Shown here piece after piece: positions 27,559 to 35,926 of a stretch of DNA of 64,000 nt (its first letter is position 1; each line of letters opens with the position of its first letter). The stretch spans positions 124,001-188,000 of the forward strand of contig NZ_OBMT01000004.1 of the NCBI RefSeq assembly GCF_900217815.1, given 5' to 3'. The notes beneath the pieces are model-generated. The model ran no database searches. It was not told where the DNA came from and saw nothing but the letters and a program-made list of their open reading frames with translations. The stretch comes from Rhodobacter maris (lineage in GTDB: Bacteria; Pseudomonadota; Alphaproteobacteria; Rhodobacterales; Rhodobacteraceae). The position numbers and the translations under genes are program-made.

Positions 27559-27804
27559 ATGCGGCCTCGCAAAGTCCGGGGCCAGGACCTGAGCGAGGCG
27601 CAGAACGTCCGCGCTCAGGTGCCTTATAGCCAAGCAGCGCAGAAGATCGCTGCGCTCAAGGAAGGCAAGCGCAAGCGGGCCCGCAAGCCCGGTCCGGAGG
27701 AGGCACCGCCCCAGCCCGGCACCTTGCGGCAAATGCTGGAGCGGCTCAAGACCCCCCCGTCCTATCCGCCCCTGCCCGGCAAGCCCCCGCCGCGCAAGCC
27801 ATAA
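27559..27804 (+). CDS. Small basic proline-rich protein
   Basis: An 81-residue protein rich in Lys, Arg and Pro. A possible short helix spans 'YSQAAQKIAALKEGKRKRARK'; the C-terminus is 'PPLPGKPPPRKP'. Third codon positions are strongly GC-biased, as in real genes here, but the ribosome site is weak and no family is recognised. It follows the ribbon-helix-helix gene by 34 bases and could be co-transcribed. Confidence 0.45.
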   Translation: MRPRKVRGQDLSEAQNVRAQVPYSQAAQKIAALKEGKRKRARKPGPEEAPPQPGTLRQMLERLKTPPSYPPLPGKPPPRKP

Positions 27805-27824
27805 GCGGCGGCATGTGCCGCCGC
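27805..27824. terminator. Hairpin between convergent genes
   Basis: A perfect inverted repeat GCGGCGGCA / TGCCGCCGC with a two-base centre begins directly after the stop of the small proline-rich gene and lies just before the end of the convergent DUF4139 gene. There is no T-run, so termination efficiency is uncertain. Confidence 0.4.
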
Positions 27825-27831
27825 AGAACGC

Positions 27832-29439
27832 TCAGCGCAAATCCTGATCGGCGGGCCAGCGCATTTTCGTTTCGAGCGTGACCACCTGCGTCTTGCCCGG
27901 GGCGAGATCGAATTCCCAGGCGAGGAGGCCGCGCTTGTCATCCCAGTCGGATGCCGTTTCGGGCGGGGTGGCGCTGTGCGTGATCTGCAGATCTTCCTGT
28001 TCCGAATAGGGCACGCGGTCGATCAGCCGCACCGGCCAGGCCTTGCCGGTCAGGTTCTCCACGGTAATCTCGGCCCGCTCCGTGCGCTCGTTCGATTTGG
28101 AGATCAGGCCGCGGTCGCCCTCGTTGGTCTGCGGGATCACCCGTTTGAGTTTCAGCCCGTCGATCGCGCCGAACCCGAGCCGGAGCGTGTCGCCTGCCGC
28201 CGTGAAGGGCAGATTCGCCGTGCCGACCATCGCCCCATCGAGCCAGAGCGCGGCCGCGCCAGGCAAAAGCGGTTCGGAACCATTCACCCCTTCGGCCACG
28301 CGGTAGGCCGTTTCCTCAAGCATCGGCACCGCCTCGGCCAGCACGGTGACAGACGCGTCCACCCGGTCGAGCTTGAGGCGCAGATCCTCCACTCCATCGC
28401 GGATGTCGACCGCGCCCGGATAGGTGTAGACAACCGTCTCACCCTGCATCCCGACCCCCATGTTTTCAGCCACCGGGGCCGCCTCCACCACCGGCGCCTC
28501 ATAAGCGTCCATCGCCACCTTTGGCGCGGCCATGCTGACCCTCCGGTCCATCGGCAGCTCGGGGGGCGCGATCCGGCGCAGATCGGGCCAGAGTTCGCCC
28601 GGCTCGGAGCGGTCCGAGGGGCGCGCCGTCGAAAGCGTGAGCCTCACATCCGACCAGTCCTCACCCGAGGCCTGGTGCACCGAGACGAAGCGATCGAAGG
28701 CAAGGCGACCCGCCGCACTGTCGAGCCGCACATCGTAGCTCGGCGTCCATCCCGCGGCATCGGTATAGGTGGTGATCGTCAACGTCCCGGCGCCGGAAAC
28801 CGCGAGCAGGAGCGAATCGCTTCCGGTGACGGGATGTTCGAGCGCCTCAACCGCCCGGCGCGCCTTTTCGACCGCGTCGCGGGCCGGCTTCAGCCCCGCC
28901 TCGGCCCGGCGCACCTGCGCCAGCGCCCCGACCCGCGCCTGCTGCGCGGCCAGCACCCCCGCCCCCACCGTTTGCGCAAGCGCGGCCAGCTTCTCGGGCG
29001 GGGTGCTGGATGTGTCGATCGTTTTGAAAAAATCGACCTGCGCGGCGGCGGCGGTCGCGGCCGCCTTGAGTCGCGCGACGTCATCTTGCTGCCCCGCCAA
29101 GGCTTCCGCGGCAGCGTCCAGCGCGGCGCGTGCCGCCTTCAATTCCTGTGTCGGCACATCCGCCGCGGCGGGCTGTCGCTCATCGATCAGCGTCACCGCG
29201 CCAAGGCTCAGCCCCGGATCCGCGGCGACGCGCAGGGCGGCCGGGTCGGTGTGGTCGGGAAGGTTCGGCACTAGCACCTCGCTTGCGCCCTCGGGCACGC
29301 GCACCGTGCGGGTGACCTGTGCCCCCCAGGGAAAGAGCGTAACAGCCTCGATCCGGGCGGAAACTTCCGTGGGCGCGGCGAAAAGCGCCGCAGGGCAACA
29401 GGCCAGCATCATGGCGGAAACGAAAGGCAGTCTGGGCAT
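27832..29439 (-). CDS. Exported DUF4139-domain protein
   Basis: A 535-residue protein with a signal peptide ('MMLACCPAALFAAPTEVSA'). The N-terminal part, 'IEAVTLFPWGAQVTRTVRVPEGASEVLVPNLP', is the DUF4140-type mucoidy-inhibitor N-domain. A coiled-coil of about 110 residues follows, then the DUF4139 domain from 'TITTYTDAAGWTPSYDVRLD' to the end. Family members are thought to act in the cell envelope, and distant relatives suppress mucoidy, but the mechanism is not known. ATG 29439 has GGGAGGA upstream. Confidence 0.85.
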   Translation of the reverse strand: MPRLPFVSAMMLACCPAALFAAPTEVSARIEAVTLFPWGAQVTRTVRVPEGASEVLVPNLPDHTDPAALRVAADPGLSLGAVTLIDERQPAAADVPTQELKAARAALDAAAEALAGQQDDVARLKAAATAAAAQVDFFKTIDTSSTPPEKLAALAQTVGAGVLAAQQARVGALAQVRRAEAGLKPARDAVEKARRAVEALEHPVTGSDSLLLAVSGAGTLTITTYTDAAGWTPSYDVRLDSAAGRLAFDRFVSVHQASGEDWSDVRLTLSTARPSDRSEPGELWPDLRRIAPPELPMDRRVSMAAPKVAMDAYEAPVVEAAPVAENMGVGMQGETVVYTYPGAVDIRDGVEDLRLKLDRVDASVTVLAEAVPMLEETAYRVAEGVNGSEPLLPGAAALWLDGAMVGTANLPFTAAGDTLRLGFGAIDGLKLKRVIPQTNEGDRGLISKSNERTERAEITVENLTGKAWPVRLIDRVPYSEQEDLQITHSATPPETASDWDDKRGLLAWEFDLAPGKTQVVTLETKMRWPADQDLR

Positions 29440-29494
29440 GGCATCCTCCCGGGAATGATGCCTGCAGGTTCCGCTTGGCCCGGGCCAAAAGCAA

Positions 29495-29518
29495 GAGGGC
29501 GCCCCGGCGGGCGCCCTC
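29495..29518 (-). terminator. Terminator of asd
   Basis: On the minus strand a nine-base stem, GAGGGCGCC / GGCGCCCTC, with a short GC loop is followed by TTGCTTTTGG. It lies about 30 bases after the asd stop. Confidence 0.75.
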
Positions 29519-29546
29519 ACGTTTCGCTCAGCCGACCGTGAACGGC

Positions 29547-30569
29547 TCAGCCTTTTTTCAGGCAGCGCTGGCCCAGCACTTCGGCGATCTGCACCGCGTT
29601 GAGCGCCGCGCCCTTGCGCAGGTTGTCCGACACGCACCACAGGTTCAGCCCGTTCTCGATCGTGCTGTCTTGCCGGATGCGCGAGACATAGGTGGCATAT
29701 TCGCCGACGCATTCGATCGGCGTGATGTAGCCCCCCGCCTCGCGTTTATCGACGACCATCACACCGGGCGCCTCGCGCAGGATCTCGGTCGCTTCTTCCC
29801 AGTCAAGGAAGTCCTCGAACTCGATGTTGATCGCCTCGGAGTGGCCCACGAACACCGGCACCCGCACGCAGGTTGCGGTGACCTTGATCGACGGGTCGAC
29901 GATCTTTTTCGTCTCCGCGACCATCTTCCACTCTTCCTTGGTCTCGCCGCTGTCGAGGAACACGTCGATATGCGGGATCACGTTGAAGGCGATCTGTTTG
30001 GGGTAGACTTTGGGCGCCACTTCCTGCCCGGGCACGTAGATGCCCTTGGTCTGTTCCCAAAGCTCGTCAATCGCTTCCTTGCCGGTGCCGGAAACGGATT
30101 GATAGGTCGCCACCACGACGCGCTTGATCTTCGCGCGGTCATGCAGCGGCTTGAGCGCCACCACCATCTGCGCGGTCGAACAGTTCGGGTTCGCGATGAT
30201 GTTCTTGTTTTTGTAGCGCACGATATCGTCGGCGTTCACTTCCGGCACGATCAGCGGGATCTCCGGGTCGTAGCGATAGAGCGAGGAGTTGTCGATCACC
30301 ACGCAGCCCTGCGATGCCGCCTTCGGCGCATAGACCTTGGTCGCATCCGAGCCGATCGCGAAGAGCGCGATGTCCCAGCCGGTGAAATCGAACTGCTCCA
30401 GATCCTGGGTCTTCAAAGTTCGGTCGCCGAAGCTGACTTCCGTGCCGAGCGACTTGCGCGACGCGAGCGCCGCGATTTCATCGACCGGAAACTCGCGCTC
30501 GGCGAGAATGTTCAGCATTTCCTTGCCAACGTTGCCCGTGGCACCGACGACGACGACCTTGTAGCCCAT
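29547..30569 (-). CDS. asd: Aspartate-semialdehyde dehydrogenase
   Basis: A 340-residue NADP-dependent enzyme that reduces aspartyl phosphate to aspartate semialdehyde, the branch point for Lys, diaminopimelate, Thr and Met. 'VVVVGATGNVGKEML' binds the nucleotide; the catalytic cysteine is Cys130 in 'ANPNCSTAQM', and 'SVSGTGKEAIDEL' and 'HSEAINIEFE' are conserved. AGGAGG lies upstream of ATG 30569. It is a single gene with its own terminator. Confidence 0.96.
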   Translation of the reverse strand: MGYKVVVVGATGNVGKEMLNILAEREFPVDEIAALASRKSLGTEVSFGDRTLKTQDLEQFDFTGWDIALFAIGSDATKVYAPKAASQGCVVIDNSSLYRYDPEIPLIVPEVNADDIVRYKNKNIIANPNCSTAQMVVALKPLHDRAKIKRVVVATYQSVSGTGKEAIDELWEQTKGIYVPGQEVAPKVYPKQIAFNVIPHIDVFLDSGETKEEWKMVAETKKIVDPSIKVTATCVRVPVFVGHSEAINIEFEDFLDWEEATEILREAPGVMVVDKREAGGYITPIECVGEYATYVSRIRQDSTIENGLNLWCVSDNLRKGAALNAVQIAEVLGQRCLKKG

Positions 30570-30675
30570 CTAGGCCTCCTTCTCGAAAGAACGCTGCCCC
30601 CTAACGGAAATGGCACGATTTGGAAAGGGATTCGCACCAATTTCGCGTCAGTGATGCAGGAAACGCGCGGTGCGC

Positions 30676-31866
30676 TCAGCGTGCAAGATCGCGGCTGTCG
30701 CGGGCGAAGAGATAGACCGCGAGCCCCCCCACCACCGGCACGAGGAAAAAGAGGAAAAGCGCGCGGTAAGCGGCGACCGGATCGCCCGCCTCAGAAGCCA
30801 TGGCAAAGACCGGGCGGGAGAGGAAGAGCCCGATCCCGGCCCCCGCAATGGAGACAAGGTTGAGCGCGGTGACACCACGGCCCACAAGATGCGGCGGCAG
30901 GAAGGCGCGACCATGCGCCATCAGGACCGGGAAGGAGGCGCCAAAAAAGCCCACGGCAGCCAGAAGTGCCGTTGCCTGCACCAGCCCCGCATCGGGGGCG
31001 AGGGCAAGCGCGCCCAGCGCCACGCAAAGCACGGTATTGCCCAAAAGCGCCACACGCTTGTGACTGCCCAAAAGCTTGTCTGCCGGGCCATAGGCGAAAT
31101 TGCCGAGCACCATCGCGACGCCCATTGCGAGCGTCACCGTGCCGATCAGCGCCGCATCCGCGCCATGGAGCGCACTGAGCCACGGCCCGGCCCAGAGCCC
31201 GCGAATTGCGGCGGCGGCGGTGTAATTGGCAAAGATCAGCGGCAGGATCAGCCAGAACCCGGGCAGCCGGAAAATGTCGAGCACCGAGCCCTTCGGGCCG
31301 GAGCGGGAGAGGATGCGCTCGGGATCGCGGGTGAAGGTGAAGATCGCGGTTGCCACCGCCAAAGTGATCCCCGCGAGCGCCCAGAGTGTCGGGCGCCAGC
31401 CAAAAGCATCGAGCGCGGCAGCCAGGGGGGCGGCGCCGGCAAGGTTGCCAAGCGAGCCCACGCCGATCACCGCGGCGGCGAGCGTGCCGAAAAGCGCAGG
31501 CGCAAAACTGCGCGCGAAGATGTAGTAAGAGCCCATCAGCACCGGCGAGCAGCCGATGCCGATCAGCACCATCGCAAGGTGAATGCCCATCGGCCCCGAG
31601 GCCAGGGCAAAGGCCGCGGCCCCGCCGCCACCGCCCAGCGCGAGCAGCACACCAACGGTGCGGCGCGGCCCGATCCGGTCGAGCGCCTCGCCCACCGGGA
31701 TCTGCATCACCGCGAAGGCGAGATACCAGAGCCCGAGCGAGATGGCGAGATCTTCGGCGCTGGCGCCCAGTTCGGCCTTCAACACCGGGGTCAGCACCGC
31801 CAGACAGGCGCGATAAAACTGGCTGAGCACATAGCCCGCCACCAGAAATGCGATCGACAGATACAA
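30676..31866 (-). CDS. MFS transporter
   Basis: About 396 residues with 12 predicted membrane spans. 'LSQFYRACLAVLTPVLKAELGASAEDLAISLGLWYLAFA' and the loop motif 'PVGEALDRIGPRRT' show the major facilitator fold; substrate unknown. No ATG lies near the first span; I propose TTG 31866, with GGGAGGG a few bases upstream. An open frame continues to 32019 but its sequence is not family-like. The true start is uncertain by up to about 50 codons. Confidence 0.78.
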   Translation of the reverse strand: MYLSIAFLVAGYVLSQFYRACLAVLTPVLKAELGASAEDLAISLGLWYLAFAVMQIPVGEALDRIGPRRTVGVLLALGGGGGAAAFALASGPMGIHLAMVLIGIGCSPVLMGSYYIFARSFAPALFGTLAAAVIGVGSLGNLAGAAPLAAALDAFGWRPTLWALAGITLAVATAIFTFTRDPERILSRSGPKGSVLDIFRLPGFWLILPLIFANYTAAAAIRGLWAGPWLSALHGADAALIGTVTLAMGVAMVLGNFAYGPADKLLGSHKRVALLGNTVLCVALGALALAPDAGLVQATALLAAVGFFGASFPVLMAHGRAFLPPHLVGRGVTALNLVSIAGAGIGLFLSRPVFAMASEAGDPVAAYRALFLFFLVPVVGGLAVYLFARDSRDLAR

Positions 31867-31964
31867 ACTCCGGCCCTCCCCGACCCGCCGCCTCCCCGCA
31901 GCCGTGCCACGCTGCCTTGGGCGGCCTTCGGGTGCAAGGGGGCATGTGCATGGGCCAAACGAAA

Positions 31965-31986
31965 GGGGCGGCCCGAAGGCCGCCCC
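31965..31986 (-). terminator. Terminator of the second hsp20 gene
   Basis: On the minus strand GGGGCGGCC - TTCG - GGCCGCCCC, a nine-base stem with a stable UUCG tetraloop, followed by TTTCGTTTGG. It lies about 22 bases after the hsp20 stop at 32009. Confidence 0.82.
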
Positions 31987-32008
31987 AGACGCGGAGGTTG
32001 CTCCCCGA

Positions 32009-32491
32009 TCAGGCGTCAAGCGCCTCGGGGGCCGGAATGGTTTCGACCGTTTTCACGCGCGGGCGCGCGGGCCCGGCAATCTCGATCCGGCGCGGCTTCA
32101 GCGCTTCAGGCACTTCGCGCACAAGGTCGATATTGAGCATGCCATCGCTGTGCGACGCGCCGGTGACCTTCATGTGGTCGGCGAGCGCGAAACGGCGCTC
32201 GAAGGCCCGGGTGGCGATGCCACGATGCAGATAGGTCCGGTCTTCGGTCTCCTCGGCCTTGCGGCCGGTGACGATCAGCGCGCCTTCGCGCAGCTCGACC
32301 GCCAGTTCATCCGAGCCGAAGCCCGCAACGGCAATGGTGATGCGATAGGCGTTCTCATCGGTCTTTTCGATATTGTAGGGCGGATAGGTCGGCTGCGCCA
32401 TGTCGGTGGCAAGCACACGGTCCATCATGTCGGCGACGCGGTCGAAGCCGATGGTGGCACGGTAGAGGGGCGAAAAGTCGAAAGCACGCAT
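32009..32491 (-). CDS. Hsp20-family small heat-shock protein
   Basis: A 160-residue alpha-crystallin chaperone: 'MRAFDFSPLYRATIGFDRVA', 'YPPYNIEKTDENAYRITIAV', 'LIVTGRK' and 'YLHRGIATRAFERRFALADH' are conserved. It is more similar to classical IbpA-type proteins than the paralogue at 5908-6318 in its start and length. ATG 32491 gives the family start; an in-frame ATG at 32500 directly touches the ribosome site. It is preceded by an RpoH-like promoter and a probable RNA thermometer, so control is at two levels. Confidence 0.93.
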   Translation of the reverse strand: MRAFDFSPLYRATIGFDRVADMMDRVLATDMAQPTYPPYNIEKTDENAYRITIAVAGFGSDELAVELREGALIVTGRKAEETEDRTYLHRGIATRAFERRFALADHMKVTGASHSDGMLNIDLVREVPEALKPRRIEIAGPARPRVKTVETIPAPEALDA

Positions 32492-32497
32492 TGGGGT

Positions 32498-32516
32498 CAT
32501 CCTCTCTTGAGCGATG
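32498..32516 (-). promoter_or_regulatory. Probable ROSE-type RNA thermometer hairpin
   Basis: On the minus strand, CATCGCTC - AAGA - GAGGATG folds into a seven-pair stem with one bulged G in the 5' arm and hides the GAGG ribosome site of hsp20. The UCGCU opposite AGGA with an unpaired G is the hallmark (U-Y-G-C-U) of ROSE thermometers, which melt at high temperature and free the ribosome site. Earlier leader hairpins (such as GCCCC-GCAC-GGGGC) fit the ROSE layout. Confidence 0.65.
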
Positions 32517-32595
32517 TCAGGTTCCGGGTCACGACCCGCCCCGTGCGGGGCCGGGCCATTTGCGCCGGGGCCCTCTGTGGCACCCCGGTGAGAAA

Positions 32596-32625
32596 AATCT
32601 GGGAAGCGCCGGGGCGCGTTTCAAG
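32596..32625 (-). promoter_or_regulatory. RpoH (sigma-32)-type promoter of second hsp20 gene
   Basis: On the minus strand CTTGAAA (32625-32619) is followed after 15 bases by CCCAGATT (32603-32596), close to the consensus CTTGAA / CCCCATnT. The predicted leader is about 100 bases, enough for the thermometer structure. Confidence 0.65.
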
Positions 32626-32672
32626 ACCTGTCGCGGCGGAGAATTTCAAATTTCAGGACCATCGCCGCAGGC

Positions 32673-33464
32673 TCAGGGGCGGACGAATTTCGCCCCGCCC
32701 GTACGGCGGATCTCCTGCGTGCCGGGCCCTGCCGTCTCCATCTCGGCGCGCAGATCGGCGACTTTTTCGACCATCGTGCCGAGAGAAACGGGCGCGCCGC
32801 GCAGCTCCGCCTTGGCCGAGACCACCGAGACGATTTTTGGCACCCCGCCCCGCATCGCAAAGACCGGCGCGCCCGAGGCGCCAAAATCGGCGGCGCAATT
32901 CATCAACACCACCTCGCCCGAACGCTTGAGCACATTGCACATGCTTTGCAGCGCGGGCGCCTCGGCACGGTCATGAGCATAGGAGACCACGCCCACGGTC
33001 GCCCCTTCCTCGGGCGCAGCATCGGTGGCGAAGGGGCGCACCTGCGGCAGGTGGACCGGCTGGTCAAGCTCGATCAACGCCAGATCCCAAGCGACGCGGT
33101 CAAATTGCGCGCGCCCCTGATAGACGTAATCCGGATGGGCGAGCGCACGGCGCGCATGGCGATAGGCCACGGCGCGGCCATTGCGCCAGCCCGCGCGAAA
33201 CTCGATCCCGGCCACATCGATCATCTGGCCGCTCGCCGGATCGTAAAGGCAATGCGCGGCCGTCAGCACCAGATCGGGGGCAATCAGCGTGCCGGTGCAA
33301 AAGCTGTCATGGCCCAACTCAAGCCGCCCCACCGCCTCCCAGCCGCGGCTGTCGGTGCCGGTGGAGAGCAACTTCAGCCCGCTCTCGAAGGCCCATCCGG
33401 GAAGGGGCGCCCAAAGGGCAAGGCCGAGAAGCGCGGCAACAAGGGTAGAGGCAGGGCGGGGCAT
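32673..33464 (-). CDS. Secreted trypsin-like serine protease (S1)
   Basis: A 263-residue protein with a signal peptide ('LLGLALWAPLPGWAFESG'). The catalytic triad is visible: His71 in 'LTAAHCLYD', Asp127 in 'AWDLALIEL' and Ser197 in 'FGASGAPV'. Two Cys pairs are plausible for disulphides. The C-terminal 40 residues extend beyond the usual core. It would act in the periplasm or outside the cell on unknown proteins. No inhibitor gene is adjacent. Confidence 0.87.
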   Translation of the reverse strand: MPRPASTLVAALLGLALWAPLPGWAFESGLKLLSTGTDSRGWEAVGRLELGHDSFCTGTLIAPDLVLTAAHCLYDPASGQMIDVAGIEFRAGWRNGRAVAYRHARRALAHPDYVYQGRAQFDRVAWDLALIELDQPVHLPQVRPFATDAAPEEGATVGVVSYAHDRAEAPALQSMCNVLKRSGEVVLMNCAADFGASGAPVFAMRGGVPKIVSVVSAKAELRGAPVSLGTMVEKVADLRAEMETAGPGTQEIRRTGGAKFVRP

Positions 33465-33515
33465 GGGTCTCTCCGGGCGGTCCGGTCCTCCGCCTAGCCT
33501 GCGGCCTTGGCGAGA

Positions 33516-34796
33516 TTATGGCAAGGCCGCAAGCCCGTGTGGTTTCGGCCCGCCGGTCGCCCAGTCGAGCAATTGCACCGTATGCACCACGGGCACACCG
33601 ATGCCCGAGCCGATCTGCATCATGCAGCCGATATTGCCCGCGGCAATGATCTGCGGCGCCGTCGCCTCGAGCGTGGCGATCTTGCGGCGCTTCAATTCCC
33701 CCGCGATTTCGGGCTGCAGCAGGTTGTAGGTGCCAGCCGAACCGCAGCACAGATGCGGGTCAGCCGGTTCCACCACCTCGAAGCCCGCCGCCGCAAGCAG
33801 CGCCTTGGGCGCGGTTTTCACCTTCTGGCCATGCTGGAGCGAACAGGCGGAATGATAGGCCACGCGCAGGCCTTTGGGCGCGCCTTGCGGCAGGCCAATC
33901 GTTTCGAGAAACTCGGTGATATCCTTCGCCAGGGCCGCCACCTGTGCCGCCTGCCCTTCCAGCGGATCGCCCTCAAAGATCCCCCCGTAATCCTTCACCG
34001 TGGTGCCACAGCCCGAGGTGTTGATGAGGATCGCATCAAGCGGCCCCGCGGCGGCATAGGCGCGGATATTCGCCGCCGCCTGCGCATGGGCCTCGCCCTC
34101 GCGCCCCATGTGATGGGACAGCGCACCGCAGCAGCCAAGCTTCAGGATCACCACCTCGCAACCGAGCCGCCGCAAAAGCCGGATCGTCGCATCATTAATA
34201 TCGGTGTCGAGCGCCTTTTGCGCGCAGCCCGTTTGCAGCGCCACCCGGTAACGGCGCGGCCCTGTCGGAGCAAAGACCTGCGGGCGGTCATTCTTCGAGG
34301 GCTTGGGAAGCTGCGCGGGCGCAAGTGCGAGCATCGCTTTGAGGCGTTTGTCCGGCATCACGAAGGCGAGCGGGCGCGCGAGCCGTGCGCCCTTCATCGC
34401 AAGGCGGAACCGGCGCGGATAGGGCACAATCTTTGCAAGCAAAAAGCGCAACAAACGCTCGCCCGCGGGGCGCTTGTAGGTGCGCTCCACATGGGCGCGG
34501 GCATGGTCGATCAGATGCATGTAATCCACGCCCGAGGGGCAGGTGGTCATGCAGGCAAGGCACCCGAGGCAGCGGTCGATATGCTTGGCGGTGCGGGCAT
34601 CGGCGGGCCGGCCCGTCTCCAGCATCTCCTTGATCAGGTAAATGCGCCCGCGCGGGCTGTCGAGCTCGTCGCCCAGCACCTGATAGCTCGGACAAGTGGC
34701 GGTGCAAAAGCCGCAATGCACGCAGGCCCGCAGGATCTCGTTGGCGCGCGCAATCCCGGGATCTGCGAGTTGCTCGGGGGTAAATGACGTCTGCAT
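33516..34796 (-). CDS. glcF: Glycolate oxidase iron-sulfur subunit
   Basis: A 426-residue protein with two ferredoxin-type clusters, 'CVHCGFCTATCPSYQ' and 'CLGCLACMTTCPSG', and two CCG-type domains including 'LGCCGALSHHMG' and 'HLCCGSAGTYNLLQP'. It passes electrons from the flavin of GlcD/GlcE to the respiratory chain. Its start shares a base with the glcE stop (TGATG), so translation is coupled. It is the last gene of glcDEF. Confidence 0.94.
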   Translation of the reverse strand: MQTSFTPEQLADPGIARANEILRACVHCGFCTATCPSYQVLGDELDSPRGRIYLIKEMLETGRPADARTAKHIDRCLGCLACMTTCPSGVDYMHLIDHARAHVERTYKRPAGERLLRFLLAKIVPYPRRFRLAMKGARLARPLAFVMPDKRLKAMLALAPAQLPKPSKNDRPQVFAPTGPRRYRVALQTGCAQKALDTDINDATIRLLRRLGCEVVILKLGCCGALSHHMGREGEAHAQAAANIRAYAAAGPLDAILINTSGCGTTVKDYGGIFEGDPLEGQAAQVAALAKDITEFLETIGLPQGAPKGLRVAYHSACSLQHGQKVKTAPKALLAAAGFEVVEPADPHLCCGSAGTYNLLQPEIAGELKRRKIATLEATAPQIIAAGNIGCMMQIGSGIGVPVVHTVQLLDWATGGPKPHGLAALP

Positions 34797-35869
34797 CAGC
34801 CCATCTTTCCGGGGTTGAAAAGGCCCTTGGGGTCGAAGCGCGCGCGCAGCCCGCGCGCAAGCGCGGCCAGCGGCGCCGGTTCGGGTTCAAAGGCCGCAAA
34901 AGGCCCCCGCAGGCAGGTGGCATGGCCGCTATAGGGCGCGGCAAGGGCGCGCGCATCCGTGCCCTCCGTCACAAGCGCCCAGACGAGCCCGCCGCCCCAG
35001 TCGAGCACGACCTCGCCCCCGAGCCGCGCCGCGACAAGAGGCCCCTCCGAAGGCTTGACCGAGAAGCGCCACAGATCGCCCCTGCGCCCCTGCAAGGGCT
35101 TTCCCTCGCCCAGATCGCGCCAAAGCCCCGCGCCCTCGTCGCGCAAGATCTTCGGCGCATGGGGCGCGAGAACCTCGGCCAGCCGCCCGGCCCGGTAGGC
35201 GACCGACTCCGCAAGCCCCTCGAGCCGCACCATCGCGCCCACACCCGGCATCCAGCCCGCGCCTGAAACATCAAACGGCGATCCCAGCGCCGCCGCCAGC
35301 ACCTTTGCCGCCACGGCCAAGGGCACATCCATCACCAAACTCGCCTGCGCGGGGGCCGCGGGCAAAAGCTTGAACGCCACCTCGCTCAGCACGCCCAGCG
35401 TGCCCCAGGAGCCCGCCATCAGCTTCACGAGATCATAGCCCGTTACATTCTTCATCACGCGCCCGCCGTTTTTCACCGCCGCCCCGGTGCCATCGACGAA
35501 CCGCACCCCGATCAGGCTGTCACGGCAGGCCCCGGCCTGAATGCGCCGCGGCCCGGAGACATTGGCTGCCACCACGCCGCCAATCGTGCTCTCCCCCGCG
35601 GCGCCGAGCAAGGCGCCCCAGCGCACCGGCTCGAACGGGAGCCGCTGCCCCTCGGCCGCGACTGCTTCCTCGACAACCCGCAAAGGCGTGCCCGCGCCGG
35701 CAATCAGCGTCAACGCGCCCGGCTCGTAAAGCGTAATGCCCGAGATTGCGACCTGAAGGGCCGCCCCCTCCCCCCGCCCCACCGGCCGCGTGCCGCCGCC
35801 GGTGATGTGCAGCGGCGCGGTCGCCGCCCGCACCACTTCGACCAGTTCGCTCTCGCGCGTCACTCTCAT
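34796..35869 (-). CDS. glcE: Glycolate oxidase FAD-binding subunit
   Basis: A 357-residue partner of GlcD. 'PLHITGGGTRPVGRG' and 'GLLGAAGESTIGGVVAANVSGPRR' form the FAD-binding part, 'NVTGYDLVKLMAGSWGTLGV' is a strong GlcE signature, and it ends with 'ARFDPKGLFNPGKM'. It is shorter than GlcD, as usual. ATG 35869 is the first plausible start; the longer open frame is non-coding. It is separated from glcD by a 56-base gap holding a hairpin. Confidence 0.92.
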   Translation of the reverse strand: MRVTRESELVEVVRAATAPLHITGGGTRPVGRGEGAALQVAISGITLYEPGALTLIAGAGTPLRVVEEAVAAEGQRLPFEPVRWGALLGAAGESTIGGVVAANVSGPRRIQAGACRDSLIGVRFVDGTGAAVKNGGRVMKNVTGYDLVKLMAGSWGTLGVLSEVAFKLLPAAPAQASLVMDVPLAVAAKVLAAALGSPFDVSGAGWMPGVGAMVRLEGLAESVAYRAGRLAEVLAPHAPKILRDEGAGLWRDLGEGKPLQGRRGDLWRFSVKPSEGPLVAARLGGEVVLDWGGGLVWALVTEGTDARALAAPYSGHATCLRGPFAAFEPEPAPLAALARGLRARFDPKGLFNPGKMG

Positions 35870-35909
35870 GCCGTTTCGCCTTCGACTTTGCTTAAATATC
35901 CCGGGGGCG

Positions 35910-35926
35910 AGGGGGCAGCGCCCCCT
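35910..35926 (-). terminator. Hairpin at the glcD-glcE junction
   Basis: A seven-base stem (AGGGGGC / GCCCCCT with a three-base loop) begins at the glcD stop codon on the minus strand. No T-run follows directly, and the operon clearly continues, so it may reduce read-through or protect the glcD RNA. The sequence GGGATATTTAAGC follows it. Confidence 0.4.

Noticed and set aside
33500-33531. Hairpin TGCGGCCTTG/CAAGGCCGCA at the glcF stop as a terminator
   Set aside because: The 12-base loop contains the stop codon and no T-run follows on the minus strand, so terminator function is not supported.
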